From Colwellia maritima (GTDB lineage: Bacteria; Pseudomonadota; Gammaproteobacteria; Enterobacterales; Alteromonadaceae), in assembly GCF_022669015.1 (NCBI RefSeq), contig NZ_JAKKSL010000004.1, forward strand, positions 364,672 through 428,671: 64,000 nucleotides of DNA, given 5' to 3'. The notes beneath the pieces are model-generated. The model was given only the letters and a program-made list of their open reading frames with translations, had not been told where the DNA came from and made no database searches. Both the position numbers and the translations under genes were made by a program. The stretch's first letter is position 1, and every line of letters starts with the position of its first letter. Below, piece by piece: positions 9,127 to 18,159 of this stretch.

Positions 9127-10184
9127 GCTTGCCCAGATAGCCAGACAGTATCATCATGACTTTATCCAACACTATGGCGCTAAAATGAACGGGGTACACC
9201 ACCAAGCGCTCACGCAGATGATGGCATGTCATACCCCACAAGCCGGGGCGATGTTGTATCATTGCGATGATTGTCAAACCGACAGTACGGTTTACCCGTC
9301 CTGTGGTCACCGACATTGTCCGGCGTGTCAGCATAACAGCAATCGTGATTGGTTGGCCTTGCAACAACAAAAGTTGCTGCCGGTGGATTACTATTTAGTG
9401 ACCTTTACGCTACCGTATCAGCTACGCCATTTTGTTTGGAGCCATCAAGCATGGGCGTATCAGGCGATGTTTAATGCGGCTAAGCAAACCCTTGATGCGT
9501 TTTTTAAACGCGATAAGCACTTAGGTGAGCATAATGGTTTACTGGGTGTGTTACACACCCATTCACGACGCCTTGCATTTCACCCACATATTAACCTGGT
9601 TATTCCAAAGAGGTGGGCTTGATAAAACAAAAAAACAGTGGCAACCAAAAACAGGCAAGTACCTGTTTAAAGCCGATAACCTTGCCAAGGTGTTTCGTGG
9701 TAAATTTATCGCACTGCTGCGCGACTCGGGGTATTATCTACCGCCTAAAACCCCAACCGCCTGGGTAGCTGATTGTCATCATGTGGGCAAAGGTGACAGT
9801 GCATTAACCTACCTTGCGCGATATCTTTATCGTGGGGTGATTAATGAAAACAATATCTTATCAATACACCATGACCAAGTAACGTTTCAATACCAAGACA
9901 GTCAAACCAAGCAGTATAAAACCATCACTGAGCATGCCACCGCCTTTTTATGGCGCGTTCTACAACATGTACTGCCTAAAGGGTTTCGACGAGCGCGCAA
10001 TTATGGGTTTTTACACGGGAATGCTAAACGCACATTAAAGCGCTTACAGTTAATGCTTCACGTGGTACTGCCGCCCATAGCGGCAACCCCTAAACAAGGG
10101 GTTTGCTGCCCTCAATGTAAAGCGTACATGACCCTGTACCTGATGCGACGAACGCAGCGCGTGATTATTGGTTACCCGATTTAG
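9119..10184 (+). pseudogene. IS91-family Y2 transposase, frameshifted
   Basis: It starts at ATG 9119, overlapping the recombinase stop. The zinc-binding segment is visible (YHCDDCQ, YPSCGHRHCPACQ), followed by LGVLHTHSRRLAFHPHINLVIP. The frame breaks at CCAAAG (9605-9610). Removing one A restores VIPRGGLDKTKKQW and the rest of the catalytic domain, including the two-tyrosine motif YLARYLYRG. The product then runs to YPI at 10184. The same CCAAG-to-CCAAAG change breaks gltA and nth, so the element may be intact. It would act as a single-strand-transferring HUH/Y2 nuclease. Confidence 0.85.
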
Positions 10185-10304
10185 AACAAGGACGTGCCTA
10201 AGCAAACGGAATTGTTGCGCCCAAAACATTCACTGAGTGAGGATTTTATTTATAAGCGAAATATAGATGACAAAAAAGAGTTACGTGGCGATATTGCTCA
10301 ACTA
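10185..10304. other. 3' part of the IS91-like element
   Basis: Non-coding stretch between the transposase stop and the 169-bp repeat. No separate feature is visible, and the corresponding sequence is absent upstream of copy A at 5598. Confidence 0.4.
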
Positions 10305-10473
10305 AACTGAGTGATAGCAGGCAGGCTCGGCCTGAAAAAACGACAAGAAAACACCGCAAATAAACAACCCTCCGCAATTTTATTTATTTACTTATAAAGA
10401 GTACACATCAACAACGGGCTTGTTCAACAACAGGATTAAGTTGCGGCAAGCGCAACCTATCCTTTATTTATTA
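10305..10473. repeat. 169-bp direct repeat, copy B
   Basis: Near-identical to 5598-5766, in the same orientation. The left ~117 bp follow the IS91-like transposase and the right ~52 bp are the attC-like site. Recombination between copies A and B would remove the hypothetical gene, the intron and the IS together, about 4.7 kb. Confidence 0.85.
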
Positions 10474-10476
10474 GCC
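10422..10476 (-). repeat. attC-like site, copy 2 (55 bp), end of first cassette
   Basis: On the minus strand it reads GGCTAAT, AAATAAAGGATAGGT, stem TTGCG-CTTGC-CGCAA, ATCC, GTTGAAC (a canonical GTTRRRY). It overlaps the stop codon of the membrane-protein gene. Its start TTAGCCGTAC (10471-10480, plus strand) is the inverse of GTACGGCTAA at 12010-12019, at the other edge of the cassette. Confidence 0.55.
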
Positions 10477-11077
10477 GTACCTTGCACACTTTTTTTATTA
10501 ACTTGCTTTACGTGATAGACCTCAAGCCAACCTGCAATCCTAAATATTGCCATTGTAGCTGCAAGTGCTGAAAAAATGGCGTAAATAAAGAGGAAGTAAC
10601 CAATAAAGCTGCTAGCGACTGAAATGACCAAAGATACTTCATATAACCAAGGAGCTAGATCAAGTAAGAATCTTTGTATGCATAGTGGGCTATTATAAAT
10701 TGGTTGAGATTTACCAATCAATGCAGCTATTAAGGCTAAAATTTGTAATACAATAAAATGCACAAATGTGGCGTTAACAACTATAAATGGTGATTCACCA
10801 CCATCTTTGGTTTTACCGGATATGCTAGCTCGAAATTTATCATCACCTAATGCCACCAAATAGCGTATCCACCAAGAGAAAAGCCAATAATATTAGGTAG
10901 TACAGAGATTGGTATTTCCACCCAATCATATTCTAACCAAATTCCAGAGGAAATTAGCGTGATAAAGAGTGATACATGCATGTATGGCGAGCCTAAGATA
11001 GATTTAAAACCACCATAAGCAACCCAATATCGAGCAAATAATTTCCTGACGCCTGTGTATTGCCCTTTTTTAGCCAT
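10464..11077 (-). CDS. Small multi-pass membrane protein, partner of the DUF4747-like protein (apparent frameshift)
   Basis: Two reading frames join into one protein of about 204 residues: the first part to GFSLGGYAI, then VALGDDKFRASIS. Adding one T at 10855-10860 (TTTGG to TTTTGG on the minus strand) restores the frame. There are four probable membrane segments: HVSLFITLISSGIWL, a GFSLGGYAI helix, FIVLQILALIAALIG, and VISVASSFIGYFLFIYAIFSA. It has no recognised enzymatic motif. The start lies 1 nt after the stop of the upstream gene, indicating translational coupling. It lies inside an integron cassette, so a membrane effector role is possible but not shown. Confidence 0.6.
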
Positions 11078-12020
11078 TCTAGGCTCCCGCTCTAGCCATA
11101 CGCCTAACTTTTTTAACTATAGCATTTGCCATTACTACTAAAAAATCTTTTGCTGTGATCTCACCTGGTACGTATGCACCCGATTCAACAAAAGGATGCT
11201 GTTTAGTAGATTTTTCTACACGTTTACCATTTTCGTCATGACCTGTAGCTTTAACTTCACCATTTAATTGAGCGATATGACCTAAAGCAACAGTTCTATC
11301 ATCAGCTTCAACAGATAATCCTCTCTGTGCTTTTAAAATTATAATTTCTTCTTCAACATTTTGTTGATTAAGCCTTTCAAGGACTTCATCCTCTAGATCT
11401 TCTAAACCATCAGTATTAGGGCGACGAAGCACCATTTCTAAAGAACTGATTTGTTTTAAAGAAAGAACTGATTCTAGTTGATCCGTTCTTGGGACTAAAG
11501 TTAACTCAATTGTATTAAACTCTTCTATAATCTCTTCTGAATCAAATAAGTTGCGTAAGTATATTTCTAACATTTTTGGGCTTATTTGCCCGAACTTATC
11601 TTTACACTCAATAACTAGATAGTGATTCTTAGGGTAAAAAACAAAATTAAAGCTAGTAAAGTTAGGCCTCAAGTCTTCTGGTATTGTAATCTTTTTAGTT
11701 TCGTCTTCTTCAGCAGCGCGTAACTTTTCGATATTGAACCACTTTCCAACCTCTATTTTGGTAAATTTCACAATTTCACCTGAAATTCCTTTTAATGGAT
11801 CTTCATTCAGGGGCTCTATTTCAGTTAGGATACAATAGGTATCACCTCTTAAATTGACTTGTCTTTTTAAATCAAACAGGCGATTAAATAAATCTACATA
11901 TGTTTGTGATGAGTGTGGGTGTGTTCTTATATTAAAAGCGGTATAGGAAACGGTTCTTTTTCTTGTCATTATTTTAGTCCTTTATTACAACTTGACTGCG
12001 AAATTCATAGTACGGCTAAC
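10470..12020 (-). mobile_element. First integron cassette: DUF4747-like + membrane protein
   Basis: The two-gene unit is framed by the 10-bp inverted repeat TTAGCCGTAC (10471-10480) / GTACGGCTAA (12010-12019). The cassette circle would close at G|TTAGCC. It is oriented away from intI, as expected for cassettes read from an attI-side promoter. Confidence 0.6.
11079..11969 (-). CDS. DUF4747-like cytoplasmic protein, first integron cassette
   Basis: 296 residues, starting with ATGACAAGAAAAAGAACC after an AAAGGAC site. The opening TRKRTVSYTAFNIRTH and the mixed alpha/beta domain recall the DUF4747 family, assigned from memory and uncertain. It has no membrane segment or signal peptide. The C-terminal third carries charged stretches (GLEDLEDEVLERLNQQ, KATGHDENGKRVEKSTKQHPF). 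It is the gene nearest attI, where the most recently captured and best expressed cassette normally sits, and is followed with a 1-nt gap by the membrane-protein gene. Function is unknown; a defence or stress role is inferred only from context. Confidence 0.6.
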   Translation of the reverse strand: MTRKRTVSYTAFNIRTHPHSSQTYVDLFNRLFDLKRQVNLRGDTYCILTEIEPLNEDPLKGISGEIVKFTKIEVGKWFNIEKLRAAEEDETKKITIPEDLRPNFTSFNFVFYPKNHYLVIECKDKFGQISPKMLEIYLRNLFDSEEIIEEFNTIELTLVPRTDQLESVLSLKQISSLEMVLRRPNTDGLEDLEDEVLERLNQQNVEEEIIILKAQRGLSVEADDRTVALGHIAQLNGEVKATGHDENGKRVEKSTKQHPFVESGAYVPGEITAKDFLVVMANAIVKKVRRMARAGA

Positions 12021-12205
12021 GCTTATTAGAAGGATGAACTTCATGTTTAAACACGGCATTGATCCTTCTTTCATAATAATTTTAAAACCTACAATACTCC
12101 AATTACCTCTACTCATCAATAAGTTAATAGTAATCCCGTTAACTGGTTGATGAGTGAAAGGTTGATAAAAACCTTTTTTCATGCAAATTACATAATTTAT
12201 GCCTA
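11970..12205. other. Putative attI region between first cassette and intI
   Basis: It contains the junction core GGCTAAC (12014-12020; GTTAGCC on the minus strand) and an inverted repeat GAAGGAT/ATCCTTC (near 12031 and 12060). It has no credible gene: a 65-codon minus frame lacks a ribosome site. In known integrons this interval holds attI and the cassette promoter. Confidence 0.5.
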
Positions 12206-12225
12206 TACTGTATTTGTATACAGTT
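12206..12225. promoter_or_regulatory. LexA (SOS) box in the intI promoter
   Basis: CTGT-ATTTGTAT-ACAG (12208-12223) fits CTGT-N8-ACAG exactly and lies 22 bp before the intI start. LexA control of integron integrases is established for several integrons. Confidence 0.85.
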
Positions 12226-12245
12226 TAAAATAAAGGGAATTTACA

Positions 12246-13210
12246 ATGGGATCTGTTTTTCTAACCTATGTTACCGAACAAATGCGTACTAAACGATACG
12301 CTAAAAGAACAATTCAAAGCTATGTTTACTGGATCAAAGGCTTTATTAATTTTAATAACAAAAAACACCCTGTCGACTGCCATGATATTGAAGTGGAGTG
12401 TTTTCTTTCTTTTTTAACTAACCAACTGAATGTAGCGCCTAAAACGCAAGCACTTGCATTAAATTCGTTAGTTTTTCTGTACCGTGAAATTATTAAAAAA
12501 CCGTTAACGTTGAACTTAAACTTTAATAAAAGTACGGCGCAGCCTAAATTACCAACGGTGCTAACAACCATTGAAATAGCTACCTTATTAAAAAATATTA
12601 GTGCTAGTCATGCATTGCCTTGTAAGTTGATGTACGGGAGTGGATTACGTTTAATGGAGGTGGTTAGGCTACGAGTTCAAGATGTTGATTTTAATTATCT
12701 ATCAGTAATGATATGGCATGGTAAAGGCGGTAAGCATCGTCGTGTTACTTTAGCTAAAGAGTTAATAACGCCATTAAAACAGCAAATTTCAGCAACAAAA
12801 TTGTTATATCAGCAAGATATTAGAAACGGGTATTACTCAGGTGTTTGGTTGCCTCATGCATTAAAACGTAAGTATCCGTTAGCGGCAATGGAATTTGGTG
12901 GCATTATTTATTTCCTTCTCACCGACTGAGTAATGATCCTGAGTCGAATGAGTTTCGCCGCCATCATATTGATGAAACCGGTTTACGTTGGCATGTTAAA
13001 CAAGCCGCTATAATATCTAATATTGATAAACGGGTAAGTTGTCATACATTAAGACATTCATTTGCGACACATTTATTGCAACGCGGGGCTGACATAAGAA
13101 CGGTGCAAGAGCAATTAGGGCATAGTGATGTTCGAACCACCCAAATTTATACGCATGTGCTTGAACATGGGGCTAATGGTGTGCGTAGCCCTTTATCAGA
13201 TTTATTATAA
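12246..13210 (+). CDS. intI: Integron integrase IntI (apparent frameshift)
   Basis: About 320 residues, ATG after AAAGGG. The frame breaks once at TTTGGTGGC (12894-12902). Adding one T gives [19 protein letters not shown] and then the IntI-specific segment [17 protein letters not shown], which distinguishes integron integrases from XerC/D. Catalytic residues: [12 protein letters not shown] (Arg), HGKGGKHRR (Lys), HTLRHSFAT (His/Arg), [15 protein letters not shown] (His, Tyr), with a final GVRSPL as in IntI1. It catalyses attI x attC and attC x attC recombination. The gene diverges from the cassettes and is expected to be SOS-induced. Confidence 0.92.
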
Positions 13211-13276
13211 GCGTATTTTATTTCCAATAAATATTGTTATACTTAATTCATATAACAATATTTATTGATTATTTTA

Positions 13277-13744
13277 ATGAAATTTACTATCGGCTTTAGG
13301 GCTGTTAAACATGAAGATTTAGATTTTTTGTTATTGTTGCGAAAAAAGTCTATGTCTAAACATTTAGTTGACGCCAACATAAAATTAACACCTGAGCAGC
13401 ATCTTGAACGCGTAAAAGAACATTATTATGACTCGCATATTATTTTACGTAACCGTAAAGCGATTGGGGTGTTGAAGCTTGGTGTTATTGCTCTTAAAGG
13501 TATGGATAAAAGTTTGCATATTAGGCAGTTACAAATAATGCCGGAATATCAAGGGCAGGGTATTGGCAGTAAAGTTTTAGCGGTAGTGAAAAAAAGAGCA
13601 TTACAACTTCAGTTACCCATAACGCTGAATGTGTTATTGAAAAACCCTGCAAGAGGGCTTTATTTACGTCACGGTTTTCAAATTGAAGGTAAAAACAAGT
13701 TAGAATTTCAAATGCGCTGCCCGCTTGAGGTTATTGCTGCTTAG
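13277..13744 (+). CDS. GNAT-family N-acetyltransferase
   Basis: About 156 residues from ATG 13277; a TTG at 13265 is possible but neither has a good ribosome site. The acetyl-CoA loop is RQLQIMPEYQGQGIGSKVL (the Q/RxxGxG/A motif), and the C-terminal half LYLRHGFQIEGKNKLEFQM is typical of GNAT enzymes with small-molecule or peptide substrates. It follows intI directly on the same strand. Confidence 0.85.
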   Translation: MKFTIGFRAVKHEDLDFLLLLRKKSMSKHLVDANIKLTPEQHLERVKEHYYDSHIILRNRKAIGVLKLGVIALKGMDKSLHIRQLQIMPEYQGQGIGSKVLAVVKKRALQLQLPITLNVLLKNPARGLYLRHGFQIEGKNKLEFQMRCPLEVIAA

Positions 13745-13785
13745 TTTACCTAAATTGCAATTTAAAACCTTGTTATTAATTCAGT

Positions 13786-15197
13786 TTAAAAAATTATTCC
13801 TTTTTCTTTTACATTGTTAGTATCAATACGTGAGGGGGTTACTAAACCATTAGCTAAAGGTTGCGTTGCAACAGCAAGTGTTTGTATAACCTCACGCATA
13901 GAGGGTAAATTTAATGAAGATATTTCGTCACTTACTTGGTGATAATCTTTGGTCTTTATCTAACTGCGAACTGCTAAAACTATGCGCGGGTACGCCTAAT
14001 TTTGCAAGGGTTGCGTTGTCTGAACGATAAAATAACTTTTGCTTAGGGTAGGGATCTTTGTGTATTTTTTTACCTGATTTAGCTAATGCTTGATTAAGTT
14101 GTGTCCCTAAATTAGAACGTTCCATACCCGTCATCCAGAGTGCACCAGTACCAAACTTAGACGGTTTACCAATCATTTCAATATTAATCATCGCGGTGAT
14201 CGCATCAGGATTTAATTGCTTTGAAAAATATTGGGAGCCAAAACCGCCAATTTCTTCTGCACTAAATGCTGCAAACATCAAAGTACGTGCATTATTGGCC
14301 TGTTTAGCATAATACTGGGCAATATTAATAATAGCCGTAGTACCTGAGGCATCGTCGTCTGCCCCATTAAATATATTATCTCCTTCAGTATTTTTACTAC
14401 CTAAATGATCATAATGTGCGGAGAAGAGCACTATTTCGTTTGGTTTAGTTTTACCGGGTAATATCGCAATAACATTGTTAAGCTCAGTTATCCGGTAGTG
14501 TTTATGGCACTGGCATGCATATTGGTAATGTCATCGCCGTTTATGTCAGTCAAGGCTATGATAATAGTGCCGTTTTTAATAGCATCATTTTTTATAGTGT
14601 TACTTTGTTTTATCGCTAACTTAGTAATTCCTTGCTGAAAATAGTGCTTATATCGTTCAAAAAGTGCTTTATGCTTAGGGTGGCTTAAAACAAGATGATT
14701 TCCTCCTTGTTGATTAAGCGTGCTAATGATGGCTTGCATATCATCATTTTCGTTTATATTGTGAAGGAAAAATGGGGTGTTTTTTCCCCATTTGATATTT
14801 TCCATGACACATTATTCATCGTGCTAGCGATGGTTAAATTTTCAGCAGCAATTGCTTGATCATTTAAAACTAACATTAGGTTATTAGGGCTGATGGTTGA
14901 TATTTTATATGTTTGTAAAAAGCCTTTTGCGGCAATGTTATTAGTGCCAATTAAACCAATGTCTTTGAAGCGCTTAGTAATATAATGTGCAGCGAGGCTC
15001 AGTTCGTTTGAAAAATTGCCTCTGCCTTTTAGTTTGTCGCTTGCTAAATAGCTAATGTCTTTAGTGATCTGCGCTAAAGAGATAGTATTCTCAGGTTCAG
15101 CAGTATTGCTTGGTGCGGCAAAAGCCGTTATAGATTGCACTAAACACATTACAAAAATACTAAAAGGATACAATGAGAAACGTTTTTTTATGATCAT
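13786..15197 (-). pseudogene. M28-family zinc aminopeptidase, three frame breaks
   Basis: The N-terminus has a signal peptide (FSLYPFSIFVMCLVQSITAFA) followed by a PA-like insert region. The metal-binding residues of M28 are all present: SAHYDHLG (His, Asp), FNGADDDASGT (Asp), FSAEEIGGFGS (catalytic Glu plus ligand Glu). The frame must be corrected at about 14770-14790 (homopolymers), at CCGG 14492-14495 (restoring ELNNVIAILPG) and at 13945-13955 (restoring DKTKDYHQVSDE, with the last His ligand). It would be a secreted or periplasmic aminopeptidase. Only the third break is outside the usual error contexts, so true decay is not excluded. Confidence 0.85.
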
Positions 15198-15209
15198 ATG
15201 AAATATTGC

Positions 15210-15752
15210 TTATATTGACGTTTTTAGTACGGTTGTTTCAATTAATAATGATTCTTCACCACAGCTTAACCATAATTGTCCATCTTGAATGCTGCATTGA
15301 AACTCCATTGTTCTATTTAATAATTTTACGAGTGCATCGGTTGTACTTGTTGAAAATTGTTCAACGCTAAGTTTGGGGAATTTTTTTAGTGCATTTTGCG
15401 ATTGTGTCCACCAGGTGTCGACACTTGTTCCATAGCAATACAGTTTAACTTTTTCGGCTTTATTACAGGCTTTTTTTATGCGCTTTTCGTCTAATTGGCC
15501 CAACTCAATCCACAGTGCAATTTCATCACTATAATTAATTTGCCAAATGGCTGCTTCATCTTCATCGCTCACGCCTTTACCAAATTGTAAGTCGCTGTGA
15601 GCATTTAATATAAAGCAGATCAAACGAACCATGAGTCGTTGATCTGTTTCAGAAGGATGTTGTGCCAACGTTAGTTGCAAAGAGTCGTAATAATTACGAT
15701 CCATATTAGCTAATTCAATATTTGCTTTGTAAATGGTTGCTTTTAGTGCCAT
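15210..15752 (-). CDS. yaeQ: YaeQ-family protein
   Basis: 180 residues beginning MALKATIYKANIELANMDR, the usual YaeQ opening, with KLYCYGTSVDTWW and LLNRTMEFQCSIQDGQLWLS later on. The fold resembles PD-(D/E)XK nucleases, and E. coli YaeQ was reported as a suppressor of RfaH loss; its enzymatic role is unresolved. It lies 13 bp from the M28 gene. Confidence 0.9.
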   Translation of the reverse strand: MALKATIYKANIELANMDRNYYDSLQLTLAQHPSETDQRLMVRLICFILNAHSDLQFGKGVSDEDEAAIWQINYSDEIALWIELGQLDEKRIKKACNKAEKVKLYCYGTSVDTWWTQSQNALKKFPKLSVEQFSTSTTDALVKLLNRTMEFQCSIQDGQLWLSCGEESLLIETTVLKTSI

Positions 15753-15830
15753 GTAATTTTTACTACTTTGAAATGAGTGGAGTAACTGAAGCGTAATTTA
15801 TCTTTATTTATACTGATATTTAGTAAAAGT

Positions 15831-16250
15831 TTACCAAGTGCCCGTGTTTTCCATGCTTAGCCATGGTTCTTGAGGTGCAAGTGCTTCACCTTTTTGCAAT
15901 AATTCAATAGAAATATTATCGGGTGATTTAATAAAAGCCATGTACCCACAGCGCGGTGGTCTATTGATAACAACACCATTGTCTTGTAAATTTTTGCAAG
16001 TTTGATAAATATCATCAACTTCAAATGCTAAATGTCCAAAGTTACGGCCGGTATTATAAACTTCTTCTGATCCCCAATTATGGGTCAGTTCAATTTCTGC
16101 TTCACCTGCGGCGGTAGCTAAAAAGATCAGTGTGAATTTTCCCTCAGGTACATCTTGTCGTCTTACTTCAACTAAGCCGAGTTTATTAATGTAAAAGTCT
16201 AATGAGGCTTCAAGATCACTTACGCGTATCATGCTATGCAAAAATTTCAT
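15831..16250 (-). CDS. gloA: Glyoxalase I-like VOC protein (lactoylglutathione lyase family)
   Basis: 139 residues with paired VOC modules. The metal-binding pattern [38 protein letters not shown] and SIELLQKG supplies the His/Glu ligands expected of nickel-dependent GloA. It would convert the methylglyoxal-glutathione hemithioacetal to S-lactoylglutathione in the cytoplasm. It is about 15 residues longer than the E. coli enzyme at the C-terminus ([15 protein letters not shown]). Confidence 0.82.
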   Translation of the reverse strand: MKFLHSMIRVSDLEASLDFYINKLGLVEVRRQDVPEGKFTLIFLATAAGEAEIELTHNWGSEEVYNTGRNFGHLAFEVDDIYQTCKNLQDNGVVINRPPRCGYMAFIKSPDNISIELLQKGEALAPQEPWLSMENTGTW

Positions 16251-16448
16251 TGTTATTCCTATGGGTTAGTGGTTTATATACTTAATTTTTTAGATCTGTA
16301 GAACATTTTAAGTATATATATTGTGAATCTACTTATGATCGACACTTGAATAAAATTAATTATAACTATAACAAGTAATTACTATAAGTAACTACTCTAT
16401 AATGGATAAAGTTCATCTTAATATTTAAAGTATGTGGTTCAAAACACT

Positions 16449-18135
16449 TTATTTAAAATACCTTGCTTCCATAGTTTTCACGTCTATGGGTTTAGAAATA
16501 TAATACCCTTGAATTCGATGAATATCTAAGTGTTGGCATAAATTTAGGGCTTCTTCAGTTTCAATACCTTCAGCAACAATCTCTAAATTGAGCGAATGTA
16601 ACATTAACGATAACCCCCTAATTAAAGACAATGTTTTAATTGTAGATGAAGCTAACATTAACGATTTATCAATTTTTACCGTATTGATAGGGAAATTCTG
16701 TAAATGTGACACTGACGAAAATCCAGTGCCAAAATCGTCAAGTGCAATCTTGCATCCTAATTGGCTAAGTTCCTTCATCATGTTTTTACTTGTGTCGTTG
16801 TTTTCTAGCAAAGCGGTTTCGGTGAGTTCAAATTCGATACAACTAGCGTCGATAGCATGTTTTGTTAACGCATTTTTTATGCAATCTATTAATTGAGTAT
16901 CAGCTAATTGTACGGCAGATAAATTAATAGACATATGCAACGACGGATTATGACGCTGCCAAACAGACAGTTGATTAATCGCTTTATAAATAACCCATCG
17001 CCCAATTTCTAATATTATGCCAGACTCTTCAGCAATGTTAATAAATTCATCGGGCATTTGAAGTACATCATCTATCGACCCGTAGTAGGGCTTCAAAACC
17101 TACAAGGGTCTGTTTCTTTGTGCACAATATTGGTTGGTAATGAAGAAGTAGTTGGTTATTACCAATAGCATTAGCAAGTGCTTGTTCTTTTTTATAGCGT
17201 AATAGAAACTGTTTTTGCATTTCATCTTCAAAATAACATACTTGGTTTCGACCCAGCTTTTTGGCTCTGTACATAGCAATGTCAGAAAACTTAAATAGTT
17301 CATCGGCATTCAGGGTATTGTCAGGATAAATAGAAATGCCAATACTGACACTCATCTGAATTTCAATACCATTAATATGAAAAGGAGTCGATAAACTTGT
17401 TAGAATGCGATCAGAAACTTTAGTCGCTAAGTAATTGTTGTTTTTATTTTTTAAGATAACAGCAAATTCATCGCCACCAATGCGGGCAAACAATTCGCTA
17501 TCTCGCAAACAATGACTAATTTTTGTTGCAAACTCTTTTAATAGTAAATCGCCGATATCATGACCGTGGGTGTCATTAACATATTTAAAATGATCTAAAT
17601 CGATTAACATTAAAGAAATGCTATCTTTGCTTCGTGAGCTTTTATTTACGTTTGATTTTAGTGTTTCTTCAAATGAATAACGATTCGCTAAGCCTGTTAA
17701 TGTGTCGTGTTCAGCGACTTTTTTTGCATTTTTATAACTTTGGTAGAGTTTTCGTTCTAATTCAAAGCGCGTTTGTGCTTGTACAATTGCACGATTTAAT
17801 CTGGCAGCGGTTACTTCTATTTTAAGCAGAAAATCTTGGGCGCCGCCTTTAAGACACTCTAAGGCTAGGTTACTTTCTTCTGAGTTACTAAGCATAATAA
17901 TGGCAACTGAATCTTCGATAGGTTCATTTTTTAACTCTAACAGCATTTCTATGCCATCGCGTTGTGGCATGCGGTAATCAAGAAGAATTACGTCAAATTT
18001 ATGGGCTCTAAATGCTGCGAGTCCTTCGTCTACCGATTCCGTTTCTGTAAAATGACATTTTTCATCAGACTTACTTAATGTTCGTTTGATATGTTCGCGA
18101 TCGACTATGTCATCATCAACAATTAAAATATTCAT
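16449..18135 (-). CDS. Response regulator with REC-GGDEF-EAL domains (apparent frameshift)
   Basis: About 560 residues. REC: NILIVDDDIVDRE with phospho-acceptor Asp in DVILLDYRMP. GGDEF: intact RIGGDEFAVIL, so diguanylate cyclase activity is possible. EAL: GFEALLR, ELTETALLE, DDFGTGFSS, EGIETEEA, the residues of an active phosphodiesterase. The frame breaks near 17076-17096 just after the EALLR motif (CCCGTAG context). It starts 24 bp after the sensor kinase gene. The two probably form a two-component pair that tunes c-di-GMP, with output direction unknown. Confidence 0.88.
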
Positions 18136-18159
18136 ATACTAATACCTATTTCTTTTGCC

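Larger units (their letters stand above)
8128..10421 (+). mobile_element. IS91-like insertion sequence with tyrosine recombinase gene
   Basis: Two overlapping genes, a tyrosine recombinase (8215-9126) and a Y2 rolling-circle transposase (9119-10184), match the two-ORF IS91 group known from Shewanella and Vibrio. The right end is placed where the 169-bp repeat meets the attC-like site, since GTTC, the tetranucleotide used by IS91 elements, begins exactly at 10422. The left end was not recognised: the sequence just after the intron (GAAGCCGCTTTGCGGC hairpin) is taken as element or target DNA. Confidence 0.6.

Noticed and set aside
11985..12182. 65-codon minus-strand frame between the first cassette and intI
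   Set aside because: No ribosome site; it overlaps the putative attI and the inverted repeats, and the translation has no domain character.
840..12240. CRISPR array
   Set aside because: The repeats present are few, long and unevenly spaced, with no short regular repeat-spacer pattern and no cas genes.
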